DNA from: Reclinomonas americana ATCC 50394
Lineage: Eukaryota > Jakobida > Jakobea > Jakobida
Direction of reading: 5' to 3'
DNA: 64,000 nt
Assembly (NCBI GenBank): GCA_048213135.1
Contig: PS015022.1
Coordinates: forward strand, 128,638 to 192,637
This document shows positions 47,745 through 58,021 of this stretch, piece after piece. The stretch's first letter is position 1, and each line of letters starts with the position of its first letter. Under the pieces are notes generated by a model. It ran no database searches and was not told the DNA's origin. It saw only the letters and a list, made by a program, of their open reading frames with translations. The translations under genes were made by a program, and so were the position numbers.

Positions 47745-48858
47745 TCTCACTCACCGATCGCTCTGGCCAAGTCCCACGAGCCAGAGTACCGCTTCACGAT
47801 TTGAACCTGTGCGCGCGCGACATCCATGCTCAGTGAGCACACCTACAGCCACTCTCGCCACCCCACGCTGCTGATCATGACACACACCTGCAACCGGCAC
47901 TTGACTGTCCGCCCCCATAAAGGCAGAAGAGTGAGCAAAGCCACTCGTCGTGTTGATAGATCGATCGGAGACTCACCAAGCTCAGCCGGGGACAGGATAA
48001 AACTTGTACAGACCTACCACAACGACGACAGCTGGTTGGTGAGTTCCCACGCACATCTGCTACCCACAAAAAAAGAGACGCTATGCGCAACCCCTGTTAG
48101 AGCCCCAGAAAGCATGTGCTGTGGGAGCGATAGTCGCTGGTTTTCCTCAGTCTGCGCGAACTCCTGAGCACGACGAGTCACACACCATGCACATACGCAC
48201 ACAAGACGCACCTGAATCATTTTTCGTATTACACCATTTACGCTGTTGACGCGGGAAGCGACAAGAGGATGTGAGAAGGTGGGGATCATCGCATCTCAAA
48301 GCACAAAGAGCGACTCACCTGAACATGAGTGCGTCATCGACAACAGCCGCCATCAACGGTGCACTGAGTCCCTTGAAGAAGGCCAGTGGCTGCGCGCGCA
48401 CAAAACGAATGAAAGAATATGAGGTCACGCTCATCACACAAGCACACACAAGCACGCGCGCGACGCACTCCTTCGAGCGCAATCAGTTCCATTGCGCAGT
48501 GGAAGGCACCACGATAGTGCGGCCGTGTTTGCAGACGCGTTTTCTGTGCGCACGTGGGCGAGAAGAGCGAGTGAGCTACAAAACACACACACACACACAC
48601 ATTCTCTCTCTCTCGCGCGCGTGCGCAACTATCAAGTCTAATGGATGACCAACAGTGGTCTGCGCGGCACACACAACCATGAGCAGAGTGAGCAAGTGAC
48701 AGAGGGGAGGGAGCGCGGGAAGGGGAAGAAGAGCGCACCCCAACAATGCCACCGGCCGTTCCCGCCAGCAAGTCACGCAACACATCGCGGACCAGCGCGT
48801 GACGATGGGAGGGGCCGGGTGCCACAGTGTGTGCGTGCTCTGGTGAAGCACCGTGCAT
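46421..48858 (-). CDS. Mitochondrial carrier (SLC25 family, carnitine/acylcarnitine-ornithine-like), with assembly gap
   Basis: ATG 48856-48858. The spliced chain shows three carrier repeats. Repeat 1: LRDLLAGTAGGIVG, then TVGHPLDLI spliced to KTRLQTRPHYRGAFHCAMELIALEG (PxDxxKxR motif), then PLAFFKGLSAPLMAAVVDDALMF. Repeat 2: LSLPQHMLSGALTGVA, VQIVKRYSGSWDLARAIG, KTEGMRGL and QGFGATLLREIPGNAAYFGT. Repeat 3: SLLMAGGAAGTAYWLVSFPTDVIKSRIQTQ, then GILDCARQMYRTEGVAVFFRGLLVTLIRSFPVNAVTLLV, stop at 46421-46423. This is an inner-membrane solute exchanger; the REIPGNA and RGLLVTLIRSFPVNA patterns suggest the acylcarnitine/basic amino acid branch. The substrate cannot be fixed. A 352-N gap and a dubious 113-bp segment lie between exons of repeat 2. 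The donor at 48629 is GTTGCG. Confidence 0.85.
47169..47744. repeat. (CT)n microsatellite with 352-nt gap and probable sequencing noise
   Basis: (CT)n at about 47169-47233, N at 47234-47585, then 47586-47698 of TACG-like text, then (CT)n again to about 47740. In the carrier gene's sense direction the repeat is (GA)n. Confidence 0.9.
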
Positions 48859-49126
48859 TCAAGGAGAGGGAGACAGGGCGACAGACGACAGACAAGAGGA
48901 GATGGTGTGCGTGCATACGCGATCGCCGTTGGCGAGTGGCAGTCTGTGCGCCCTTCGTCTTGCACACACCCAGACACTGGACGCACACACGCACACGCAC
49001 GCACGCTCACTCGACGAGTGCGAAAGCGATCAATCGACGAAGGACGGAAGGACTGCGCGTACGTTTACGTTAATGGTACATATGCACTTTTATGGTTGGG
49101 GGGAGAGGTGGTGGCGACGGTGTGAT

Positions 49127-50453
49127 TTATCTGGGTGCCGCCGAGGCTGCTGCGGATGCGGAGGAGTGAGTGGCAGTCACTTCGCCGGAGGTGCGTTGGA
49201 GCCATCGCTGCAGCGTCTCGTGCCACTCGTCGCGCGACTGATCCGTGTCCTCGAAAGACAGGTAGAACAAGCGAACAGCCTCGTGTAAGTCGCCCTCGTG
49301 ACCGCTGCCACTTAGCAGACCGAGATCTGCCGAAGGGTGTGAGGACATGCTTCGATATTGGAGTCTTTAAACATCAGGCTCTCTCACCTTCGCGGATCTG
49401 CAACACCAGAACCTGCGACTTGCCCGATTTCTCGTCGGCACGCTCAATGTCCAGCACGCTTTGCACGCTGATGCATCCCTTGAGCTGCACATGCACACAC
49501 ATGCATTGGTCGACCATACAAGAGGCAGATTGATATCACGGGCAACGCAACCACATTGTCTTTGAAGTACGACAGGCCGTACTCGGTCACCTTGAACATG
49601 CGCTTCTTCCACGACTGCACGCAGAGGTGAGCTTTTACCTCGGCACATCCGACTGCGCACACAGGCAACGACGACGAAACATGCACAAATCCACCGCGTT
49701 TCCACAGCTCGCCCTGTCGCAGCACATTGCCGGTCGGGTTCGCGCTCCTGCACGCACGTTGTCGGTGGACACGCATCGCCACACGCACACAAGCACAGAG
49801 AGAGATCGAGCGGCGCAACATGACAGTGGCCCTGCGCATTCTCCTCGACTTGGCCAAGCACGTGGTAATCGCCTGCAACCACTGCTGCCGATCGTCGCCA
49901 TCCGCAAACGACATGTAGAACTTGCGTGGCGTGCTCATGCCCACCAGCTCAAACGATGCTATCGGCCAGAGACAGTGAGACAAGAGAGACATGAGTGAGA
50001 GTGGACAACACGCACCTGGTTCCTCATCCGTGGCCAAAATCAGCAACACAAACTTGCGCCCATTCTTCTCATCGAGCAGCTGAATGTCGCGGATGCCGCC
50101 AATCAAAATGCTCCCGAGACAGCTCTCCAGCTGCGCGTCAATGTTGATGAGTGCAAAAGAGAGAGAGAGAGAATGGTGGTGGTGAGAACATGCACGCACT
50201 GTATCATCTTTAAAGTAGATCAAATGCTTCCCGCTGGCGTCCAACACAAAGTACCGCTTCTTCCATGAGCGGAACAGACTGCCACGCTTCACTGCCCAGC
50301 CTGTGTGGGCGTGCGCAGAGAGAAGAGAGGTGGGCAATTGCACACTCGCTCACAGAAACACAAAACACGCTTCTTTTATCACTTGCCATGATACACTGCG
50401 CGGAGCTGTTGCGCACTGCCTGAGGAACCCGCGGCTGCAGAGGGCGCAGACAT
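49127..50453 (-). CDS. Tandem PH-domain protein (TAPP/plekstrin-like layout)
   Basis: ATG 50451-50453 (MSAPSAAAGSSGSAQQLRAVYH) is joined by a GC-AG intron (50301-50386) to GWAVKRGSLFRSWKKRYFVLD, the first PH domain. That domain ends in DDRQQWLQAITTCL with the conserved helix Trp. The second starts GELWKRGG, continues WKKRMFKVTEYGLSYFKDN, then LKGCISVQSVLDIE (joined across a GTTGCGT donor at 49551), and ends RDEWHETLQRWLQ; an Ala/Ser tail reaches the stop at 49127-49129. Two PH domains in ~340 residues with basic KRG..WKKR strands suggest phosphoinositide-dependent membrane recruitment. No enzyme domain. The start is preferred because it gives the YHGWAVKRG junction in frame; the Met at 50389 would be out of phase. 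Confidence 0.78.
50301..50386 (-). other. GC-AG intron in the tandem PH gene
   Basis: On the minus strand the exon ends ...TATCATG at 50387, the donor is GCAAGT and the acceptor CACACAG. Splicing gives AVYH-GWAVKRG, the expected PH start. GCAAGT is the standard GC-AG donor. Confidence 0.75.
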
Positions 50454-50699
50454 TTGCACGGAAGAGAGAGAGTGAGGCGAAGGCACGATCCGCCGTCCAT
50501 CGGATCAACACAACAACACTTGTGCGACAGACACAAGACGAGAGCAGAGGTGAGTCGCGTGTGCTCAAGCAGCAGCAGAGGAGACACACACGCACACGCG
50601 CGTCTCTGTTGTGTTTGCGCGCGCGTGCGTTTGTTTGTGTGTTTCTCCGACATGCCTCACTCACTCTCTCTCCCTTGCGCGCACACACACACAATAGAT
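50454..50699. promoter_or_regulatory. Divergent promoter/5'-UTR region, 246 bp
   Basis: Between the tandem PH gene (-) and the next plus-strand gene. GTGAGT at about 50551 and an AG directly before ATG 50700 suggest a 5'-UTR intron for the plus-strand gene. CA/CG repeats fill the rest. Confidence 0.45.
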
Positions 50700-51380
50700 G
50701 GCAAGCGCAGGAGCAGAAAGCGGTCTCGGTCGCATGGGCGCCTTCTTCCGCACGCGGCTCTTTGGCGAGGCAGTCACCAGCAGCTTCCGAAGTTGCGAGA
50801 GAAACACACTCACTGACACGCTTGCTCTCTCTCTCTCTCTCACACTCTCTCTTGCACACACACACACTTGCACACACACACACACACACACACTTGCACA
50901 CACACGAAATGTGCATTTCACCGACCGCTCACTCTCACTCTCTCTGTGCGCAGTGTATGAGGGACCTCGTGTGGGTGGAATGGCCGCTGGTCGCGCCTTT
51001 GATGCACTGGATAACATGGTGCAGAGTTGCGTTTTCCCCATCGCTCGCCTTTTCATCTCGTTTATGCGGTTCTCATCATTGTTATCATGTATTTAGAGGT
51101 GAAGGCGGATGCGGAGTGGAAGGACTTGCCGCTTCCGTCGCGCGAGTACGCCATGGCGTATCCGCAGGACTTGCCGACGGATGTGGATGCTGTGTTGAGC
51201 GTCGATGCGTATCGGACGTGGGTGAAGGCGTTGTTGCTGTTTGCGTCGTCGGTGCAGCAGGTGCCAGGTGCGCTCACTGATTGTGGATCATCTCTCTCTC
51301 TCTCTCTCTCTGAGACTCTCCTTCTTCTTCTTCTTCTTTCTCTCCTCCTCCTCCTCTTCCTCCTCCTCCTCCTCCTCCTC

Positions 51381-51413
<33 letters not shown>

Positions 51414-52769
51414 TTCGCTCACCTCTGCGCTCTTCCCCCGCCTCCGCAGTGCAACCGAGTCCACAGCCATCGCCGCGAGTGACGGCGCTTGACAAGTCGC
51501 TGGCGGCGTACGAGCAGGCGCGAGAGCAGGCGCTGTCGTCGCCAACGCCGTCGCCGTCGTCGTCGGTGGCGTCGCCTCCGCTGGCGGCTACGATCACGCA
51601 GCCGTTGTCGCAGCACCTGGGATCGCCGGTGCGCCAGCCGGAGACCACGTCGCCGCAGGTGACGGTGTTGAGTGTGGTGAGTGGGGCGGCGCAGCGAGTG
51701 GCGCCGTCGCCGGCTCCCTCGCCCTTCTCCACGCCAACGTCGATGTACTCGACGCCGTTGTCGCGCATGCCGGCGGCGGCGGCGTCGCCGGCTCCCTCAC
51801 GCGCTGCTCCCGAGACCAACGACGAGGCGTTGACACCACGCACGGTTGCGTCTGGTGGTCGGCCAAAGATGTCGGGCCAGCTGTACAGTTGCGTTTGTCG
51901 ACATGCCTCACCGCGTCTCCCCCCATCGCTCATTGCGTCTTTTGCAGCGGAGGAGGATCTGAAGGCCGCTGACAAGAGCATCAATGTTCCGCGCATGTTG
52001 GACCAGCTGCGACACGAGCTGGAGGACGAGGAGCGACAGCACTGGGAGCGCATTGACCGTGAGCGATCGGAGCGCAGCACGGAGATGAACCGCGTGTTGA
52101 GGGTGAGGCACGCCGCCGCTCTTCAATCGCACCTGTATGTGTGTGTATTTAACTGTGCGGTGCAGGAAACGATTGCGGCGTATCAACCGGGTGCCAAGAT
52201 CGCCGCCGAGCGTCTCTTCAGGATCGCCAAGACCAGGAATCAAGAAAAGGAGTCGACAGGCAGACCGCTTGGCGAGTACCTGCTGGCCTCCCCGGCCGAG
52301 CAGGAGGAGGCGGTGCGCACATATTATGTCTCTTGCCAACTCTCTCTCTCTCTCTCTTCTTACACCGCTGCCACAGGCCCGTGCCGCCGGCCAGTCTCCT
52401 CGCGGGAGCTCGATTGCCCTCAACCCTGCAGCGCCGGCCGCCAGCCCCGCCACCGGCATGCTGCGCAAGCTGATGGAGAAGCGCAAGCAAGTGTCGCGAG
52501 ACATTACGCTGAACACGTCGCCAATCGACGAAGCCACTCGCCAAGTCGAATTCCAGCGCAACGCCGAACGCCTGGAGCAGCAACGACAGGAGCTGCAGGC
52601 GGAGGCGCAAGTACTCGGCACGCACCCGCAAGCAGCAGCACAAGAGTCGCAGGAGCGCTCACGCACCATCTCCGCCGGTCTCATTTCGCGTATGAGCCAG
52701 CAGTCGGCCGCCGCCCCCGCAGGATCGCCGGGTCGACCGCTCGATATGTGGCATGTGTATGCGGTGTAG
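50700..52769 (+). CDS. Unrecognised protein: N-terminal helical part, Ser/Pro linker, C-terminal coiled coil
   Basis: ATG 50700 (MASAGAESGLGRMGAFFRTRLFGEAVTSSF) splices to VYEGPRVGGMAAGRAFDALDNMVQ, then DAEWKDLPLPSREYAMAYPQDLPTDVDAVLSVDAYRTWVKALLLFASSVQQVPG. An intron of almost pure pyrimidine ((CT)n, (CTT)n, (TCC)n, C10; about 51268-51450) leads to a ~150-residue Ser/Pro/Ala linker. Next comes a charged helix (DLKAADKSINVPRMLDQLRHELEDEERQHWERIDRERSER), then ETIAAYQPGAKIAAERLFRIAKTRNQEKE, and a final coiled coil ending at 52767-52769. No family recognised. The AEWKDLPLPSREYA exon looks most conserved and is the best probe for homologues. Exon phases are consistent, so the gene is probably real. 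Confidence 0.55.
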
Positions 52770-52979
52770 AGCTGCGTCGAGCAAAGGGCACAGACACTGT
52801 AGACTCGGGGAGAAGATGATGCAATGTATTTTTTGATGATTGATGGACGACGATGACAACCGAACGCCTCTCTCTGTGTCAACCGATCTCTTGCCTTTAC
52901 ACAGGCGCCCTTCATGCAGGCAAGTCATTGCGCGCGCTCTCACACAGTAAGACTGACTGATAACGACCCACAATCGCGC

Positions 52980-55900
52980 ATGCAGTTGTCCTCGGAGGAC
53001 CACAGGTGTGATCAGTCATTCTCTCACCTCATTCTCACTCTCACTCACAGTGCCTCTCTCACTCTCAGTGTGGTCGATCAAGACGAGATCACTCTTCCCA
53101 TTCCTCCTCTCACGTGCGATCGCGATGCCGATTTGATTGAGGAAGAAGAAAAAGAAGATGAGGATGATGATGATCCTTTGAGGCTGAGAGCGATTCGGCA
53201 ATGGGAACTGGAGCAGTCGGTGCCGATTGAGGACAGTGAGCTGCGCATAGGCAGTCGATGGGTGTGCGGAGATCACATTGATCCGGAGGAGGGAGTGGAT
53301 TTGGATGTGTCGGCTTGTTGCGTTGAGAGGGGAGAGGGAGGGAGAAGGAGGAGGGAGGGAGGGAGAGAGGAGGGAGTTAGAGACAGTAGCGAGAAGAGAC
53401 AGGAAGGAGAGAACGAGGAGAAGATCGAAGAATTGAGGGAAAACAGAGAAGGAGAGAAGAACGAAGACCTCGAGGAGGAGAGACAGAGAACAAGCGAAGA
53501 AGGAGGAGAGAGAGGAGGAGGAGAGAGGGGAGCAGAGGGAGAGTTGGAGACAGCAGCGAAGAGAAAGGAGAGAACAGAGAAAGAGAAGATCGGAGAATAG
53601 GAAGATGAGATACAGAGACTAGAAAAAAGCAACAGAAACAGGAGAATAGGAACAGAGGCTGGCAAGAAGGAAGCAGCAGGGAGAGTGGGCAAAGGAGAAA
53701 CGTTCAGAGGAGTTAGCAGCGAGAAGAGACAAGAAGGAGAGAACGAGAGTACGAGAGGAGAAGTAGAATATCGGAGAAACGGGATTTAGAAGGAGCGAGA
53801 GAGAACAATGGAAGGCGAGGAAGGAGCAGAAGTGGCGAGGCGAGAAGAGAAAGGATGGCAGATGACAGACAGGGACATAAGACGAGAATAAGAAATAAAA
53901 GGACAGGTGCAGAGTTCGAGAAAGAGAAGAGCAACGGGAGCGGATCGGTGCAGCACTCACCTGTTGCGCTTTCCCTCACTGCTTTCCCTCACAGGCTTGT
54001 TGACTCGCGACGGCGATGTGGTAGACATGGTGTGGTTCCGGAACCTGGTCAGCCACGATGGCGCTGTGACGGTGTGTGCCATTGTCTCTCCGATGCCTTC
54101 TGTCACACTCTTACGTTCCTCGATCGCAGCACTCGGGCGACAATCGGACTGGTGTTGATGATGGTGATGTGGATGGTGAGTGCTGCGCCTCATTCGCGAT
54201 GCTTGATGGCGTGCACGCTGATCCACTTTGAGCGCAGCCGATCAGGAGACCATCACAGTGAATCTCCGACAGCTGGATCGTCGGGTGGATGCCGTGTTAG
54301 TGGTGCTGAACAGGTCTTGTAACATAGTCCTTCTGCCTCTTTCTCTTCCGTGTCTCATTTGCAGCGCAGTTTCGAGGGCATTCCCTTCACTGATCTCAAA
54401 CGAGTGGTGATTCGTGTGTACCGACCCGACGGAGGCGAGCTGGGACGATTGGATGTCAGCAACCTCGGCTCCTACACTGGCGTTCTGCTCTTCAAGCTGT
54501 ACCGCATCGTCGACGACACGTGGCACCTCATGGTGGCCCTCGATCCGGCACCAGGGCTCACGGCTGCCGATGTTGCGACGCAGTGTGCGCACTTTCCCCA
54601 CTGCACTGATCACTCACTTGTCTCTCCCGCACGCAGCTCACGGAAACCATGCAAGTGCGCCACATCAGCCTACATGATACCTCTTGTCTCATACACTCAC
54701 TCACCATCCCACACAGAGACTCGTCCGTGAGGATTTCCCTGGCGGTGATCCGTGCACGTTGAAGCACGTGCGCGCCGGTCTGCAGCGAGTCGGTCGCCTG
54801 CCTCCAGGCCTCTCCTTTGCTTTCACTTCGGTATCCTTGCAGGTGCGTTGGTGCAAAGGCTGCTGCATTGCTTTCTCTTCCTTAGTCATCCTCTCGTCAA
54901 CAGCATTTGCGATTACGCGACATTGAACCAGTGGTGCAGTTTCGCACGCTGGAATGTGTCGACATTACCGACAATAGTGTGACGGATGTGGCGTGCCTCT
55001 CGCGGTTACCGTCGCTGCGCCGTCTGCATGCCGCGCAGAACTTTATTCGCCACCTATCGCCGTTGTTTGCCAGCCCATCGCTGCAGTTTGCCGACTTGTC
55101 GAGGAACTCGGTGCGCCGTCTGGAGGGCAGCATTGCGCGATCTCAGCTGAGCACGCTGATCTTGCGAGGTGAGTGTGCACGGAGAGATATCAGACGCCCC
55201 TCGTCAACACTCGCATGACGTGGTGGTGCTCCATGCAGACAACAAGATTCAGGCGCTGGATGTCGCCGGCCTGCACTCGCTGACCACGCTCGATTTGTGC
55301 GGCAACTCACTGGTCACCATCGGGCGTCTGGAGGCGCCCAAGCTGAAGAACCTGAATCTGGTTTGTGTGGGGGAGAGAAGGGAGGGGCGTGTGCGTGTGG
55401 ACAATGGTTGGCTCACACACTGTGCAGACGGGCAACGACATTGAGCGACTGGACGGCATTGAGCAGTTCCCGCAACTGGAAGATCTCGGCCTCTCGCGCA
55501 ATCGCATCCGCTCGCTGGAGCGCCTCGGTGCGGCCAATCTCAAGGCACTCAAGTCTCTTCAAGTCAGGTGAGCGCGTGCGTGCACGCACGACTTGTTCGA
55601 GTTCCATCATCTCACCTACAGCGCAGTGGCAATGCCATTGCGACCATCACCGAGGTTGTCCACCTGCGCTCCTGTTCATCGCTCACTAATGTCGACATTT
55701 CTGGTGCGGGCTGCCACAAATGCACGGCGCGTCGCCCTTCGTCGTCTCACTGTGTTATATGCATGCAGGCAATCGGTTTCAATACATGCGAGGCGATGTG
55801 CTGGCTCTCCTGCTCGGTGGGCAGGCCATCCACGTCGCCGGTTTTTGCCGCATGGTTCGTCACTCCTCCATGCTCCGTCTCCGCTCTTCCCCTTTCCTCA

Positions 55901-56067
55901 CGCACCTGCCACAGAACGACGAGCCGGTGACGGCAGAGGAAAAGGAGCGCGCCGTCGAATTGGTACGGCGCGGCGGCTACGAGGAGCGCATGTTTGCACT
56001 GGCCGACGAGTTGGCCGAGAAGAGACCAGTCGGTGCCGCCCGACAGGCGATTCAGGATCGAATATGA
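52980..56067 (+). CDS. TerD-domain / leucine-rich-repeat fusion protein
   Basis: ATG 52980 splices (MQLSSEDH-SVVDQDEI) to an acidic leader, then a TerD domain. DLDVSAC ends at 53316 and joins, across a 678-nt purine intron, to LLTRDGDVVDMVWFRNLVSHDGAV. HSGDNRTGVDDGDVDG (calcium-binding loop, about 54130-54176), DQETITVNLRQLDRRVDAVLVVL, RSFEGIPFTDLKRVVIRVY and GVLLFKLYRIVDDTWHLMVA complete it. TerD proteins are bacterial tellurite/stress proteins that bind Ca2+. The frame continues through RLVREDFPGGDPC into LRRs from about 54900: LRDIEPVVQFRTLECVDITDNSV, LPSLRRLHAAQNFI, LHSLTTLDLCGNSLVTI, FPQLEDLGLSRNRIRSL and others, of the SDS22-like type. It ends in a helical cap (AEEKERAVELVRRGGYEERMFALADELAE), stop 56065-56067. 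A TerD-LRR protein joins a stress-type calcium module to a protein-binding scaffold. Confidence 0.82.
53325..53925 (+). repeat. Polypurine tract filling an intron of the TerD-LRR gene
   Basis: About 600 nt of GA-rich sequence inside intron 53317-53994 (donor GTTGCG, acceptor TCACAG). It contains an imperfect direct repeat about 325 nt apart: GCGAGAAGAGACAGGAAGGA near 53390 and GCGAGAAGAGACAAGAAGGA near 53717, each after GGAGTTAG and followed by GAGAACGAG. Confidence 0.85.
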
Positions 56068-56244
56068 TGAACGCATAGCGATCCCTTTGTACTACTGATT
56101 TCATTGTGCGGGCGACAAGTTTAACAAGCAGTGGGCTAACAGACAGACACACACATACAGAGAGGCGGAAGAGAAAAAGTGTTGACAAGCAGAACACCAA
56201 ACATGGCAAGAAAAAGAAAAAGAAAGGACACCACGCGCTGCTGC

Positions 56245-57728
56245 TCACGTGGCCGAGTCCAGTTCACCACCCGATCCCGACCCTGATGCACCCGACGGTC
56301 CAGCTCGCCCTGCATGCACATGTGAGACCACGTCTCCTCACTCACCACACTCCCCACTCCCCACTTGCCACTCTACCTGCAGCCTCGTCCTCCCTCTTAA
56401 ACTCCTCAATCATCTCCTGCAGCTCGTGCTCCAGCTCATCCTCGGTCATGGTGTCGCGCTCCGAGAACTCGGAACTCAGCGGATCGTGATCGTCAAACGG
56501 ATCCATCTGCACCTCCAGCTGACCGCCGTACTGCCGAGGAAGATCTTCGGGGTTGAAGAACTTGGCCAGCTGCTCCTTCCAGTCACTGCCCAGCACTCGA
56601 ATCTGTGCACAGCGAGAGAGAGAGAGGATGAGTGCCTGATTGAGTGATCACAAGCCTGCGGCACAAGAGCACCTTGTTGATCGTGTCCTTTTGCAGGAAC
56701 GGAGTCACCACCGCCCAAATCATGCGGAAATACCACGGCGCATTGATCACAAACGAGCACGCCTGGCGTTCGGGGAAGTTATCCTGCAGGCAATTGGCCA
56801 GCGCTTTGCCCATCGCCAGATCAATGTTCTTGCGCGACATGTCCGTAAGGTCCATGATCGTCACAAAGTTGTGCACGTCCTTGGGGAAGCTGCGGTGAGC
56901 GTGAGCAAGATGGTGTGGATTGCGACCAAGCATCACCACCACTCAACTACTTCTTGATGCCCTTGCGCAGCGTGTACACGGCATAGCGCAGAGTGTCCTC
57001 GGGCGACGACAACTTCGGGTGGTGATTGCGCAGGACGGTGATCTGCCGTCGCATTTACAATGCGTCAATAAGACTGCACTGTACTCATAAAGTGAACACA
57101 CACAAACCAATGTCGGCCGCCCATACTTGTCCTTGCCAGCCCAGAAAGCCTATCCACACAGCAGTGTCAGCAACGTGCATCACCACCAGTGTCGCCCCAT
57201 CGCGCACTGCATCAATCACCTTGCGCTGTCGACGTTGGAACTCGACCACCTCCGGCTTGATCTCGTCCGGTCGGTACTCATCAAGCCATCGAATGTGCGC
57301 CTCGGCCAACTAAATAACAACACATAAGAGAGAGCGGACGTGAGACAAAACAAATATGAGCAGCAGAGCGCACCTTCAGAGTCTCGTCGACTTTGAACTT
57401 GCGCGCCTTGAGGAAGCTGCTCGTGCACAGTGACGCTCAGAGACAGGCAGACAGTCAGACAGAGTGGAAAGAGCGTGACTCACCGCAAGCACTTTTGATC
57501 GTCTCTGTGCACACGTGTTCGACACACAACGTCAGCACACAAACAAACAAAATCTCTCTCTGTCACACACAGTCAGTGTGTGTGTGTGACTGTGTAAGAG
57601 CGCAACTGAGGCCAACGACGCAGACGGCCTGACGTGTGCACGGCCAAGATCTCCTTGAACTCGTCAAGTGCCTTTGCCTGCTCGTCATTCGTCACCTCAA
57701 TGAACGGCTTCGGAAACGACTCGTCCAT
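56245..57728 (-). CDS. Sec14-like CRAL-TRIO lipid-transfer protein
   Basis: ATG 57726-57728 (MDESFPKPFIEVTNDEQAKALDEFKEIL). The N-terminal CRAL-TRIO-N piece includes SFLKARKFKVDETLK and LAEAHIRWLDEYRPDEI. The lipid-binding domain follows: RPT...ITVLRNHHPK, DTLRYAVYTLRKGIKK, DVHNFVTIMDLTDMSRKNIDL, FPERQACSFVINAPWYFRMIWAVVTPFLQKDTINKV, then VLGSDWKEQLAKFFNPEDLPRQYGG. NAPWYF...PFL and LPRQYGG are hallmark segments. An acidic coiled tail (DELEHELQEMIEEFKREDEAA) splices to a Gly/Ser end, stop 56245-56247. Sec14 proteins exchange phosphatidylinositol and phosphatidylcholine between membranes and support PI kinase action; ligands here are unknown. Length (~350 residues) is normal. Confidence 0.88.
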
Positions 57729-58021
57729 GCTCTACACCCACTTGAAGTCAGCATGATAGATCGCCACTCAACAAACAAGCGACAAGAAGTGTGTCTCAAG
57801 CTTCGGACCAAAAGAACAACAAAATAGAATAAAAAACATAAAGGAATCATTGTGTTGCCCGACGATCACACACACTCGCACTCACTCTCTTACACTGACA
57901 CACACGAGCACACTGGCTGACGCAACTCTCTCTTTGTGTGTGTGTGCGATGATCGTTGTCTGTTGGTTGCAATGGACGATGGATTGTTGCATTCTCGACT
58001 TTTGTGTGTGTTTTGACTGCA
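57729..58021. promoter_or_regulatory. Divergent promoter region, 293 bp
   Basis: Between the Sec14-like gene (-) and FKBP15 (+). An A-rich stretch at about 57805-57850 is followed by CACTCA/CACA repeats and a GT run at about 57935. No coding exon seen. Confidence 0.45.
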
